Positions 43,740 to 53,016 of a DNA stretch of 64,000 nucleotides are shown here, in pieces. Source of the stretch: Rhodospirillum sp. (GTDB lineage: Bacteria; Pseudomonadota; Alphaproteobacteria; Dongiales; Dongiaceae); assembly GCA_013822765.1 (NCBI GenBank), contig PNKY01000002.1, forward strand, positions 248,001-312,000. Direction: 5' to 3'. The stretch's first letter is position 1. Each line of letters starts with the position of its first letter. The translations under genes were made by a program, and so were the position numbers. The notes under the pieces were generated by a model that saw only the letters and a program-made list of their open reading frames with translations, did no database searches and was not told the origin of the DNA.

Positions 43740-44816
43740 GTGGCATCGGTTGAACTCAGGAACATCTGCAAGAGCTTCGGCAAGGTCGAGGCGGTCAGCG
43801 ACGTATCGCTATCGGTCGCGGATCGCGAGCTGGTGGTTTTCGTAGGCCCTTCGGGGTGCGGCAAGTCCACATTGCTTCGCATGATCGCGGGTCTCGAGGA
43901 GATCACCTCGGGCGTCCTGTCGATCGGTGGCAAGACCATGAACAAGGTACCGGCGGCCGATCGCGGCATCGCCATGGTGTTCCAGTCCTATGCGCTCTAC
44001 CCGCACATGACGGTGGCCGAGAACATGGGATTCGCTCTCAGGATGATCGGTATTGGAAAGGCCGAGGTCGAGGCCAAAGTGCGCGCCGCCGCCGCCGTGT
44101 TGCGGCTCGAAGGCCTGCTGGACCGCAAGCCGCGCCAGCTTTCAGGCGGCCAACGCCAGCGCGTCGCGATCGGCCGCGCCATCACACGCTCGCCTGATGT
44201 GTTCCTGTTCGACGAACCGCTCAGCAACCTTGATGCGGACCTGCGTGCCCAAATGCGGGTCGAGATCGCGCGGCTGCGCGATGAGCTCAAGACCACCATG
44301 ATCTATGTGACGCACGACCAGGTCGAGGCGATGACCCTCGCGGATCGCATCGTGATCCTCAACAACGGCCGGGTCGAGCAGGAAGGACGGCCGCTCGCGC
44401 TCTATGAGAAGCCGGCCAACCGGTTCGTCGCCGGATTTCTTGGTCAGCCGAAGATGAATCTGTTGCGGGCGGCGGTGGTCGCGGCCGGCGCGGGGGTGGA
44501 GCTTCGCTTGACTGCGGACGGGCCGTCAATTGTAGCGCGCCCGCGAGATCCTGGATTTGTCCCTGGGACGACCGTCGAAGTTGGCATCCGTCCTGACGCT
44601 TTCACGCTGGTCGATAGCGGTGGGCTCGACGCGCGCGTTATCCTTGTCGAGCGTCTTGGCGGATCCAGCCTGGTACATGCTCGCGTCGAAGGGCTTGCCA
44701 ATTCGATAACGGTCGAGTTGTCAGGGACGTACCAAGGGCTTGCCAATACGTCCATTCGTCTCGGAATTGACGCTGAGCGTGTCCATGTCTTCGGCGAAGA
44801 TGGACATCGTATTTGA
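43740..44816 (+). CDS. Carbohydrate ABC importer ATPase (MalK/UgpC type, GTG start)
   Basis: 358 residues from GTG 43740, 3 bases after the RidA stop. Walker A is GPSGCGKST (36-44), Q-loop [11 protein letters not shown], signature [15 protein letters not shown], Walker [13 protein letters not shown], followed by the TOBE region. It completes the importer of 40195-43310. Base composition falls toward AT in the last 200 bases relative to its neighbours. The operon ends here, convergent with the amidase gene. Confidence 0.88.
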   Translation: MASVELRNICKSFGKVEAVSDVSLSVADRELVVFVGPSGCGKSTLLRMIAGLEEITSGVLSIGGKTMNKVPAADRGIAMVFQSYALYPHMTVAENMGFALRMIGIGKAEVEAKVRAAAAVLRLEGLLDRKPRQLSGGQRQRVAIGRAITRSPDVFLFDEPLSNLDADLRAQMRVEIARLRDELKTTMIYVTHDQVEAMTLADRIVILNNGRVEQEGRPLALYEKPANRFVAGFLGQPKMNLLRAAVVAAGAGVELRLTADGPSIVARPRDPGFVPGTTVEVGIRPDAFTLVDSGGLDARVILVERLGGSSLVHARVEGLANSITVELSGTYQGLANTSIRLGIDAERVHVFGEDGHRI

Positions 44817-44854
44817 TGCGGTATCAGCCGCGGAGTACTGCTTTCAGTCCGCTT

Positions 44855-46213
44855 TCATGCCAGCCGCTGTGTCTGCAACGCCAGCTTGTCGAAGGGCGAC
44901 GTGACTTCGAGGGCGAGCCCGATCGAGAGGGCGAGTTCGTCCTTGTGCCAGCTGGTGACGATCTGCAGACCGGATGGCAGGCCCTCGGAGTTCATTCCGC
45001 ACGGGACGCTGATTGCCGGCAGTCCGACCAGGTTGTAGACGCCGCTGTACATCATCTCGCCGGCGCCTTCCTCGCCGCCCACCGGCGGGTCTTCTGCAGG
45101 CGCCACCCACGGGACGGACGGCGAAACAATGACGTCGATGCTTTCGAATGCACGTTGGAAATCAGCTGCGAGCCGCTCGCGGACGCGGAGCGCATCCAGG
45201 TAATCGACCGCGGAGATCCCGAAACCGGCTTTGAGCTGCGCGCGCGTGATATCGGAAAAACCGGCCGGATCGTTGCGCAACAAGTCGCGGTGGATGAGGC
45301 TCGCCTCCGGCTCGATGATCGCGATCAGCGTCTCCCGCGCCAGCTCCAGGTCCGGCACCTTGATTGGCCGGACGTGGGCGCCCGCGCGGGTCAGTTCGCG
45401 GGTGACCTGGTCGAAGTGTGCCTGGACCTCTGTCTGCAGGAACTTTTCGGCGCCCGGATGATGCATGATGCCAATCCGCAGTCCGGAGAGTTCCGCGCGC
45501 GGAACGTGGAGCCGGGTTCCGGTCATGCCCTCAAGCGCTAGCGCGGCATCGGCGCAGGAGCGCGTCAATGGCCCGGCATGATCCAGCGATGGTGACAAGG
45601 CCTGGATGCCCTCCAGGCTGACCCGTCCGAAGCTCGGCTTCAGTCCCGTCACGCCGCAATAGGAGGCGGGGATGCGGATAGATCCGCCGGTATCGGTGCC
45701 GACCGCGGCGAAACAGAAGCCGGCGGCTACCGCCGCCGCCGAGCCGCCGCTGGAACCGCCGGAGGTGCGGCGCGGATCCCACGGATTGTTGGTCTGCCCG
45801 AAGTCCGGATGCACGGCGCCATAAGCGTATTCCAGCAGGTTGGTCTTGCCGAGGATGATGGCGCCGGCTTGCCTCAGGTTTCGCACCAGGACGGCATCGG
45901 TCTCCGCCAGGCGCGGGCTGCCGGCGCGCGAGGCGAAGGTGGTCGGAACGCCCGCCATGTCGATCAGGTCCTTGATGGCGATCGGCACGCCGTGAAGTGG
46001 GCCGCGATCGCTCCCCGCTTTCAACTCGCGCTGTGCGCTTTCTGCCTGGGCCAGGCTGTCCGCTTCCAGCACCGTGATGAAGCTGTTGAGCGTCGGATCG
46101 AGCCTTGCGATCCGGTCCAGCAACACGCGGACCACCTCGACCGGCGAAATAGATCCATTCCGGTAGCCTGCTCCCAGGGTCGCGATCGAGGAAAAGTGCA
46201 TCTCGCTGTCCAT
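44855..46213 (-). CDS. Amidase signature family enzyme
   Basis: 452 residues. The Ser-cisSer-Lys triad is visible: K81 in AIKDLID, S154 in [10 protein letters not shown] and S178 in [11 protein letters not shown]. Members hydrolyse carboxamides, including peptide amides, and also act as allophanate hydrolases or Gat subunits; no GatB/C genes are nearby, so a catabolic amidase is favoured. It is the last gene of a minus-strand operon with the M20 peptidase and creatininase-family genes, consistent with stepwise opening of amide bonds. No signal peptide. Confidence 0.86.
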   Translation of the reverse strand: MDSEMHFSSIATLGAGYRNGSISPVEVVRVLLDRIARLDPTLNSFITVLEADSLAQAESAQRELKAGSDRGPLHGVPIAIKDLIDMAGVPTTFASRAGSPRLAETDAVLVRNLRQAGAIILGKTNLLEYAYGAVHPDFGQTNNPWDPRRTSGGSSGGSAAAVAAGFCFAAVGTDTGGSIRIPASYCGVTGLKPSFGRVSLEGIQALSPSLDHAGPLTRSCADAALALEGMTGTRLHVPRAELSGLRIGIMHHPGAEKFLQTEVQAHFDQVTRELTRAGAHVRPIKVPDLELARETLIAIIEPEASLIHRDLLRNDPAGFSDITRAQLKAGFGISAVDYLDALRVRERLAADFQRAFESIDVIVSPSVPWVAPAEDPPVGGEEGAGEMMYSGVYNLVGLPAISVPCGMNSEGLPSGLQIVTSWHKDELALSIGLALEVTSPFDKLALQTQRLA

Positions 46214-46237
46214 GCCGTCCCCCGCGCGGCGGTCGCG

Positions 46238-47632
46238 CTAGGATGCTCGAAGGAACTCGTCGGCGCTGCGCTCGCCGAGCAGCTCCCAATAGCGGATCCA
46301 GGCCTTCAAGCCGTCATCGAGCCGCTGCAAGCGGAAGAACTCGTTGGGCGCGTGATAGTCCTCGTCCGCCGTGGAGAACGAGAAGAACACAGTCTCGGCG
46401 CCGATCGCCTCGCGGAAGATGAGGCCGATGGGAATGGTCGCGCCCATCCGCACGCGTATGCTGGGCTTGCCATAGACCTCCTGCAGCACGCGCTCCGCCA
46501 GCGCCAGGCCCGGATGGTCGTCGGGGATCGCATAGGCGATGGAACCGTGATCGCCGGGCGCGATGTCGAGCGTCACGCCGGTGGGGCAATGCTTGCGCAG
46601 ATGGTCGGAGACCAGCGCGACGATCTCGTCCGGTTCCTGTCCAGGCACCAGCCGGCAGGTGATCTTGGCGCCGGCGGTGGTCGGAATGACGGTCTTGGTG
46701 CCCGGCCCCTGATAGCCGCCCCACATGCCGTTGAGCTCCAGCGTCGGGCGCAGCCATTGCCGCTCCAGCAACGTGTAGCCTTCCTCGCCCACGCCGGCTG
46801 GCGCACCGATCGACTGCAGGTATTTCTCCTCGCTGAAGGGCAGGGCGGCGACCGCCTGCCGCACCGAGTTCGAGATCGGCTTGGCCTTGTCGTAGAAGCC
46901 GGCGACCGCGATCCGGTTCTTGTCGTCGTGCAGGCTGGCGACCAGGGTAGCGATGGCATGCAGCGCGTTCGCGACCCCGCCGCCATGGCGGCCGGAATGC
47001 AGATCCTTGCCGGCGCCGGTCACGGTGAATTCCAGCGCAGCAAGGCCGCGATTGGCGACCGTGATGGAAGGCTCGTCGGGGCGCCACATCGCGCCGTCGG
47101 CCGACAGCACGAAATCGGCGCGCAGCCTTTCGGCGTTCGCTGCCACGAAGGCGCCGAGATGCGCGCTGCCGCGCTCTTCCTCGCCTTCGATCACCAGCTT
47201 GAGGTTGATCGGCAGCTTGCCGGCGGTTTTGAGGAACGCTTCCGCCGTCTTGATCGGGATCAGCATCGGCCCCTTGTCGTCCGACACGCCGCGCGCATAG
47301 AGACGGTGGTTGCGCACTTGCGGCTGGAACGGCGGCGACTGCCATTTGTCCAGCGGATCGGGCGGCTGCACGTCGTAGTGTCCATAGACCAGGATGGTCG
47401 GCGCGCCCTTCGCATGCAGCCAGTCGGCAGTCACGACCGGGTGCCCTTCGGTCGGGTTGATCGTCACATGCTCCAGGCCGGCGCGGCGCATGCGCTCAGC
47501 CACCCATTCGGCGGCTTCGGCGATATGCTTTGCGTACGCGGGATCGGTGCTGACGCTGGGAATGCTGGCGAAGGCGATCAGCTCATCCAGAATCTCCGCG
47601 CGGCGAGCTTCGACATATTCCAACGCGCCCAT
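46238..47632 (-). CDS. M20-family metallopeptidase (dipeptidase/CNDP type)
   Basis: 464 residues. The first metal motif is in ILVYGHYDVQPPDP, followed by the SDDKGPML Asp, the EGEEERGSAH glutamates and the C-terminal zinc His region (GATIPIG). A lid or dimerisation domain occupies the middle. Such enzymes cleave dipeptides, N-acyl amino acids or carbamoyl compounds. The start at 47632 is chosen over an upstream in-frame codon because it sits 4 bases after the SDR stop and gives the usual N-terminus. Confidence 0.87.
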   Translation of the reverse strand: MGALEYVEARRAEILDELIAFASIPSVSTDPAYAKHIAEAAEWVAERMRRAGLEHVTINPTEGHPVVTADWLHAKGAPTILVYGHYDVQPPDPLDKWQSPPFQPQVRNHRLYARGVSDDKGPMLIPIKTAEAFLKTAGKLPINLKLVIEGEEERGSAHLGAFVAANAERLRADFVLSADGAMWRPDEPSITVANRGLAALEFTVTGAGKDLHSGRHGGGVANALHAIATLVASLHDDKNRIAVAGFYDKAKPISNSVRQAVAALPFSEEKYLQSIGAPAGVGEEGYTLLERQWLRPTLELNGMWGGYQGPGTKTVIPTTAGAKITCRLVPGQEPDEIVALVSDHLRKHCPTGVTLDIAPGDHGSIAYAIPDDHPGLALAERVLQEVYGKPSIRVRMGATIPIGLIFREAIGAETVFFSFSTADEDYHAPNEFFRLQRLDDGLKAWIRYWELLGERSADEFLRAS

Positions 47633-47636
47633 GCCG

Positions 47637-48392
47637 CTACTTCCCTCCGTCGACCGACAGCACTTGCCCGGTGATCCAGCCTGCATAGTCCGACGCGAAG
47701 AACATCACCGCATGGGCGATGTCCTCCGGCGCACCGAGGCGCTTGAGCGCAATCGAGTCCACCAGCTTGCGCTGGCCCGCTTCGCCGTACGAGTCCCACT
47801 GCCGCTCGGTGGTCGGGTTGGAGCGGACGAAGCCGGGCGCCACGTTGTTGACCGTGATGCCCCAGGGGCCAAGCTCATGCGCCAACTGCCGCGTCAGGCC
47901 GATCTGCGCCGCCTTGGCGGAGGCGTAAGCCTGGATGCCGGTCAGGCTGATCTCGAGCCCGGCGCGGCTGGAAATGTTGATGATGCGGCCGCGCTTCTTC
48001 TGCTTCATGCCGGGCGTCACGGCCTGCGCGAAATAGAACGCGCCGGTGACGTTCACGTCGAAGATGGTGTGCCAGTCCTGCTCGGAGATCTCCTCGATCG
48101 GCCGCCCGACCTGGCCGCGCACGCCGCCGGCGTTGTTCACCAGCACATCGATCGCTGCGCCGCCTGCGGCTTCCGCGACGAAGGCGGTGACGGCGGCGCG
48201 GTCCGACACGTCGAGCGTGCGCACCTCGCAGGTCTTGCCGCACAACCTCCTGGTTTCCTCGAGGCCGGCGGCGTTGAGGTCGCACGCCCAGACGGCCGCG
48301 CCGGCATCGGCGAAGGCCTTGCTGATGGCGCGTCCGAAGCCGTGGCCCGCGCCGGTCACGATGACGCGTTGGCCGTCGAACGCGATCTTCAT
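47637..48392 (-). CDS. SDR-family oxidoreductase
   Basis: 251 residues, classical SDR. TGAGHGFG at the nucleotide site, NNAGGV, YASAKAAQIGLTRQL as catalytic Tyr/Lys segment and the TGQVLSVDGG ending are present. It overlaps the stop/start of the ketopantoate-reductase-like gene (ATGA). Substrate unknown; by context an alcohol or ketone formed from the amide-containing substrate. Confidence 0.82.
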   Translation of the reverse strand: MKIAFDGQRVIVTGAGHGFGRAISKAFADAGAAVWACDLNAAGLEETRRLCGKTCEVRTLDVSDRAAVTAFVAEAAGGAAIDVLVNNAGGVRGQVGRPIEEISEQDWHTIFDVNVTGAFYFAQAVTPGMKQKKRGRIINISSRAGLEISLTGIQAYASAKAAQIGLTRQLAHELGPWGITVNNVAPGFVRSNPTTERQWDSYGEAGQRKLVDSIALKRLGAPEDIAHAVMFFASDYAGWITGQVLSVDGGK

Positions 48393-49426
48393 GATACGGC
48401 CGCTTCCTTCGGCAGCATTTCGGCGAGTTCCGCCAGCGTGTCCCAGGACAGCGGCTTGCGGCCATCCTCGATGTCGTGGATGAGGTCGGCGGTGCGGCGG
48501 GTCAGGGGCGCCGTCAGACCCAGCTTTGCGGCGGTCACGGAGATCGGGCCAAGCTGCGCCTCAACCTCGGTCTTGCGCTTGCGAACGGCAAGATCGCGCC
48601 AGATGCCGCTGTGGCTCTTGGCGGATTTGCGATTGTGGATGACTAGCGCATCGAGCGAGGCCGCTGCGGCAGGACCGGAGCCGGGCAGGAAGGCGCGCGG
48701 ATCGAATCCGTCGAACGGCTCCAGCTTGATCTTCGCCGCTGTCGCGATCGTGACAACCTCGCGCGCCAGGGCGATGAAGACCGGGCGGAACTTCGGCTCC
48801 GCCAGGCAGTCGGCAATCGATTCGTTGGTGAGGGCGGTCGCGAACAGCAGCGCGCCATAGGCGAGCTTGCTCCACAGATAGCCCCAGATGTTCGGCGTCA
48901 GCACCGCCTTCTTGTCGAATATCCGCATCAGGCGGTGGATCTCCTGGATGCGCGGCGTGGTCTTGCCGTCCAGCTCGCCCACCACCACGGCGCCGTGGCC
49001 GGCATAGGTCACGACGCCCGGCGACAGATAGTCCGCGCCGAAGTTGACGAAGGCACCGATGGTGCGCTGCTCGCCGATGCGCGCGGCGATCACCTGCTCG
49101 TTGAGGCCGTTCTGCAGCGAGACGACATAGCCGTCGTCGGCCACGAACGGCGCCAGCGCGGCGATCGCGTCCTCCGTGTCGTGCGCCTTTACGCACAGGA
49201 AGGCGCGCTTGTACCGCCCCGTCAGATCGGCGGGCACGCAGGCGGGGGCCGGGATCTGAAACTCCTCGATCGGGCCGGTGATCTGGAGGCCGCCATGCCT
49301 CATCGCGTCGACATGCTCGGCGCTGCGGTCGACGAACAGCACGGGCAGACCGTCGCGGCGTAGATACGCGCCGACCGTCCCGCCGATCGCGCCGGCGCCC
49401 CAGATCAGGATGGTGTCGTCGGTCAT
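48389..49426 (-). CDS. Ketopantoate reductase (ApbA/PanE) family protein
   Basis: 345 residues. GAGAIGG is at 10-16, followed by CVKAHDTEDA and the C-terminal helical domain with KLAYG (Lys of the family active site) and TNESIADCL. True ketopantoate reductase makes pantoate for vitamin B5; here the gene sits in a catabolic-type operon, has a somewhat longer C-terminal domain and no other pantothenate gene nearby, so a related 2-keto or 2-hydroxy acid reductase is more likely. Four-base overlaps on both sides. Confidence 0.8.
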   Translation of the reverse strand: MTDDTILIWGAGAIGGTVGAYLRRDGLPVLFVDRSAEHVDAMRHGGLQITGPIEEFQIPAPACVPADLTGRYKRAFLCVKAHDTEDAIAALAPFVADDGYVVSLQNGLNEQVIAARIGEQRTIGAFVNFGADYLSPGVVTYAGHGAVVVGELDGKTTPRIQEIHRLMRIFDKKAVLTPNIWGYLWSKLAYGALLFATALTNESIADCLAEPKFRPVFIALAREVVTIATAAKIKLEPFDGFDPRAFLPGSGPAAAASLDALVIHNRKSAKSHSGIWRDLAVRKRKTEVEAQLGPISVTAAKLGLTAPLTRRTADLIHDIEDGRKPLSWDTLAELAEMLPKEAAVS

Positions 49427-50124
49427 TCCCACTTGGACTCGATCAGGGCACGGGTCTCCTCGACGGCAACCGCCCACAAGGCATTCATGTCCTCATCGGG
49501 CTTCTCGTAGTAGCCGCCGAAATTGCCGTCACCAAGCAGCGTGCGGACTTCCTGCGCATTGGAGCGGTGCATTTGCTCGTAGGAGATCATCGGCTTCTGC
49601 TGAGTCGGCGCCTTCACGCCCTGGAGGCGCGTCCAGGGGAAATTCTCCATCCACGAGGCGTGGGATGCCACGGGATCGATTTCCTTCACCTTGGCCCAGG
49701 TCTTCGGCGCGTTGTACCAGTTGTGGAACTTGACCCGCATGCCGGGATTGTTGGTCATCCACTCTTGCGCCAGCTGCTGCGCCGAGCCGTTGCCGCCATG
49801 GCCATTGACCAGCACGATACGCTTGAAGCCCTGTTCCTTGAGGCAGTTCAGCATGTCCTCGATAACCGCGAGGAAGGTCTGCAGCCGCATCGAAATGGTG
49901 CCTGGAAAGGCCCGGAAATAGGGCGTGACCCCGAAATGCACGGTCGGAAAGACCGGAACGCCCAGCGGCTCGGCGGCGTCGGCACTGACCTTCTCCGAGA
50001 GGATGCAATCCACCATCAGGCTGAGCTGTGCGTGCTGCTCCGTGCTACCCACGGGGATGACAGCGCGGTCGTCGCGCTTCAAGTAGTCCTCGACCATCAT
50101 CCAGTTCATGTCTCTAATTCTCAT
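49423..50124 (-). CDS. Creatininase-family protein, second copy
   Basis: 233 residues. The metal ligands can be traced: Glu and His in GSTEQH, Asp in LMVDC, His in NGHGGNG, and Glu in HASWMENF. The usual GPHLPLGTD is replaced by AQLSLMVDC, closer to creatininase proper than to the copy at 39160, so the substrate may differ. GAGGAGG lies 4 bases before the ATG. The gene overlaps the end of the GntR gene by 11 bases. Confidence 0.8.
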   Translation of the reverse strand: MRIRDMNWMMVEDYLKRDDRAVIPVGSTEQHAQLSLMVDCILSEKVSADAAEPLGVPVFPTVHFGVTPYFRAFPGTISMRLQTFLAVIEDMLNCLKEQGFKRIVLVNGHGGNGSAQQLAQEWMTNNPGMRVKFHNWYNAPKTWAKVKEIDPVASHASWMENFPWTRLQGVKAPTQQKPMISYEQMHRSNAQEVRTLLGDGNFGGYYEKPDEDMNALWAVAVEETRALIESKWE

Positions 50125-51121
50125 GGGACCTCCTCAGCTTCGGATCCGCATCGGCGTTCGCCGGGAAGGCGCCGCGAATGGATTCCAGCATGGGCAACAG
50201 GACCTGGTCGATCTCGCACGGATCGGGTGTGTGGCGGTATTCGAAGTGCGCGGTGCCCTTTTTCAGCAACCGCACGGCCTTCTCGGAGCCGGTCGCCAGC
50301 ACCACCACGCTCATCCGCGCCAGAGTCTCTTTGAGATCGGGCGCATCCAGCACGGTCGCCTTGATGCTCTGCACGTGCGGTGCGAAGCGCTGCACGCCGG
50401 CCTTCATGATCGGCAGGAATTCCGGGAAGGTCGAGACGATGCACACCCGCGCCAGCGGATCGACCTGGGCGAGCAGGGTGCGCGTGCGTTCCGACGGGAT
50501 GTAGTTGATGCCGAGGATGCGCTGCTTCGGCAGCATGTCCGCGACGTCGGCCTTGCGGTTGGCGAGGGTGAGGACGAGATCGGCATTGAGTGCCCGCTGG
50601 CGCGCCAGGTCGTTGCTGGTGACCTCGCTCATCGTGGTGGTGGTGATCACGTCGCCGTCCGGCAGCTTGGCCTGAATGTCGGCGCCATAGGCTTTGGTCG
50701 CTTCCTCGAACAGGCCGACGAATACCAGCCGCAAGCCCTGCTTCGCCACCGCGCGTCGGTTGATGCGTGCGTTGATCAGTGTCGCCAGCTCCGCGCTCGA
50801 CAGGCCCGCGGCGGTCGCATCATGCAACAACTGGTCGATGCGCAATTGCAGGTCCAGGATCGCGGGCCTCACCTGGTCGGGAACGGAGGCGCTGACAAAG
50901 GTGCCGTGGCCCGGCTTGGTCTCCAGCAGGCCGGCATCCTTCAGCTCCTTGTAGACCTGGCTCACCGTCATCGGCGCGATGTTCAACTGGCTCGCCATCG
51001 CACGCACCGGGGGCAGGCGTAGGCCGGCCGGCAATTGTCCGCATACGATTCCGTACTCGATCACGCCCCGAAGTTGGACGCCGAGCGGCACTGGCAGATC
51101 GGGGTCGATGTTGAAAGGCAT
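50114..51121 (-). CDS. GntR-type regulator with large ligand domain
   Basis: 335 residues from the ATG. The N-terminal 75 residues are a GntR winged helix (LPPVRAMASQLNIAPMTVSQVYKELKDAGLL). The remaining 250 are not FCD, UTRA or aminotransferase-like; they show alternating beta strands (LRLVFVG, ADLVLTLANR, ILGINYI, ARVCIVST, SVVVLATGS) suggestive of a periplasmic-binding or Rossmann-like sensor. An upstream TTG at 51139 is an alternative start. It heads the minus-strand catabolic operon and is divergent from the Dpp-type importer, so it probably controls both. Confidence 0.78.
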   Translation of the reverse strand: MPFNIDPDLPVPLGVQLRGVIEYGIVCGQLPAGLRLPPVRAMASQLNIAPMTVSQVYKELKDAGLLETKPGHGTFVSASVPDQVRPAILDLQLRIDQLLHDATAAGLSSAELATLINARINRRAVAKQGLRLVFVGLFEEATKAYGADIQAKLPDGDVITTTTMSEVTSNDLARQRALNADLVLTLANRKADVADMLPKQRILGINYIPSERTRTLLAQVDPLARVCIVSTFPEFLPIMKAGVQRFAPHVQSIKATVLDAPDLKETLARMSVVVLATGSEKAVRLLKKGTAHFEYRHTPDPCEIDQVLLPMLESIRGAFPANADADPKLRRSHEN

Positions 51122-51346
51122 CACGGGCGGGTTGCTCAATTTGTGTGCTAAGATGCTATAACAACTTGCATTGCCGGATCAACCAGCCACTTCGATATTA
51201 GCCCCTTGCGGCAGTCTCAACTGCAAACGCGCTCCGGCCGGCGGTAGAATGGCCGTTCGCTTGACAGGGCGAATGTCTTCATGGTGTCATAGTCCATTAG
51301 AACAATAAAGTACCACGGGCAACCTCTTACAGGGAGGACAATCCTC
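51122..51346. promoter_or_regulatory. Divergent promoter region between GntR operon and importer operon
   Basis: 225 bases, AT-rich near 51140-51170 and 51290-51315. A perfect -35-like TTGACA lies at 51261-51266 on the + strand, but the best -10 candidates (TGTCAT, CATAGT) are weak or poorly spaced. No clear inverted-repeat operator was found. No gene seen. Confidence 0.4.
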
Positions 51347-52927
51347 ATGACTCGATGGCTTCGAGCGCTTTTGGCATGTGCGTTGCTGGTTGGGATGGCC
51401 GGCGCCGCCGAAGCAGTGACGCGTGGCGGCACGCTGACGTATGCGCGCTACGCCGATTCCTTGTTCCTTGATCCGGTCCTGAACGACGCCAACGTCGATA
51501 TCTGGATCCTGACCAACCTCTATGACACGTTGCTGCAGCCGACTTCCGACGGCAAGGACGTGCAGCCGGGCCTCGCCACCGAATACAAGATGTCGGACGA
51601 CGCGAAGTCGCTGACTCTGAAGCTGCGCTCCGGAATCAAGTTCTCGGACGGTTCGCCGATCACGGTCAACGACGTGAAATGGTCGCTGGACCGCGCGCGC
51701 AATCCGAAGAACGGCATCTGGAACTTCACGCTCGCATCGGTCGATTCGATCGAGACCCAGGGCGAGGACACGGTCGTCCTGAAACTGAAGAATCCGGATC
51801 CGACGCTGGTTGCGGCGCTCGCCACCTTCAATGCCGCGATCCTGCCGCAGAAGCAATTCGAAGCCACCGCCGGTGCGACCGACGAGGAGAAGGCCAAGGC
51901 CTTCGCCGAGAAACCGGTGGGCTCCGGCGCCTTCATGTTCGACCGCTGGCAGCGCGGGACCGAGCTGGTGATCAAGCGCAATCCGCACTACTGGCAGATG
52001 GGCGAGGACGGCAAGCCGCTGCCATATCTCGACGAGGTGCGCTTCCCCGTTATTCCGGACGATGCCACCCGCATCCTGAAGCTGCAGGCTGGCGAAGTTG
52101 ACGGCGCCGAGCTCATTCCCTATGCGCGCGTCGCGGAGCTGAAGGGCGATGCCAACATCAACATGGAGCTGTTCCCCTCGACCAAGGTGCAGTTCATCAC
52201 CGTCAACGTGCGGCCGACCCTGAAGAACGGCGAGAAGAACGTGCTGGCCGACCCGAAGGTGCGGCAGGCGTTGAACTACGCCATCGACAAGAACGCGATG
52301 GCACAGATCGTGACCTTCGGCATCGGCACGCCGCTGGTGTCCTTCATGTCGTCGGCGACACCGTTGGTCGACAATCACGGCGAGATCTATGCCTATGATG
52401 TCGAAAAGGCCAAGGCTCTGTTGAAGGAAGCGGGGATCGCCGAAGGGACTGAAGTGACCTCCATCGGCCTCGCCGGCAGCGCCGACGAGACCGCCATCCT
52501 CTCGACCATCCAGCAGATGTGGTCGGCGGTCGGCGTCAAGCTGAACATCGAGCAGCTCGACAACGCCACCCGTACCGCGCGCTATCGCGACGGCGATTTC
52601 CAGATGCGCGTGTCGCTATGGACCGACGATATCGCCGATCCGAGCGAGATCACCTCGTACTTCGCCTACTTCCCGAACATCGAATCCCTGCACAGCGGCT
52701 GGCAGGACAAGAGCGTCGACGAGCTCTTCCTGAAGTCGCAGCAGGAGATGGACAAGGAGAAGCGAGCGGACATGTACAAGACGATCCAACAGAAGTACGT
52801 CGAGTCCGCCCCGATCATGTTCCTCTATGAATCGCCCTATCCGGTTGCCCTGCGCAAGCAGGTCAAGGGCTTCAACCAGATTCCGCTTGGCAACAATATC
52901 TTTTCCAGCGCCTATGTGGAAAAATGA
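51347..52927 (+). CDS. Peptide/nickel-type ABC solute-binding protein (SBP_bac_5 family)
   Basis: 526 residues with a Sec signal peptide (TRWLRALLACALLVGMAGAA). The Cys in the hydrophobic core is not in a clear lipobox. Family features are LTLKLRSGIKFSDGSPITVNDVKWSLDRAR and KVRQALNYAIDKNAM. It binds peptides or similar compounds in the periplasm. GGGAGG is 9 bases before the ATG. First gene of the importer operon; a strong stem-loop follows it. Confidence 0.9.
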   Translation: MTRWLRALLACALLVGMAGAAEAVTRGGTLTYARYADSLFLDPVLNDANVDIWILTNLYDTLLQPTSDGKDVQPGLATEYKMSDDAKSLTLKLRSGIKFSDGSPITVNDVKWSLDRARNPKNGIWNFTLASVDSIETQGEDTVVLKLKNPDPTLVAALATFNAAILPQKQFEATAGATDEEKAKAFAEKPVGSGAFMFDRWQRGTELVIKRNPHYWQMGEDGKPLPYLDEVRFPVIPDDATRILKLQAGEVDGAELIPYARVAELKGDANINMELFPSTKVQFITVNVRPTLKNGEKNVLADPKVRQALNYAIDKNAMAQIVTFGIGTPLVSFMSSATPLVDNHGEIYAYDVEKAKALLKEAGIAEGTEVTSIGLAGSADETAILSTIQQMWSAVGVKLNIEQLDNATRTARYRDGDFQMRVSLWTDDIADPSEITSYFAYFPNIESLHSGWQDKSVDELFLKSQQEMDKEKRADMYKTIQQKYVESAPIMFLYESPYPVALRKQVKGFNQIPLGNNIFSSAYVEK

Positions 52928-52943
52928 AGGCTGAGTAGAGCGC

Positions 52944-52971
52944 GCGCGGGCTGCCGTGCTGCAGCCCGCGC
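52944..52971 (+). repeat. Perfect 11-base stem-loop after the binding-protein gene
   Basis: GCGCGGGCTGC (52944-52954) pairs exactly with GCAGCCCGCGC (52961-52971) around a 6-base loop, 16 bases after the stop. No T-run follows. It is likely to protect the messenger of the abundant binding protein or slow polymerase before the permease genes. Confidence 0.7.
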
Positions 52972-53016
52972 CGCCGGCGGCCCGGCAGCCATCGCCAAGC
53001 GAAGCCGAGAGGAAGC

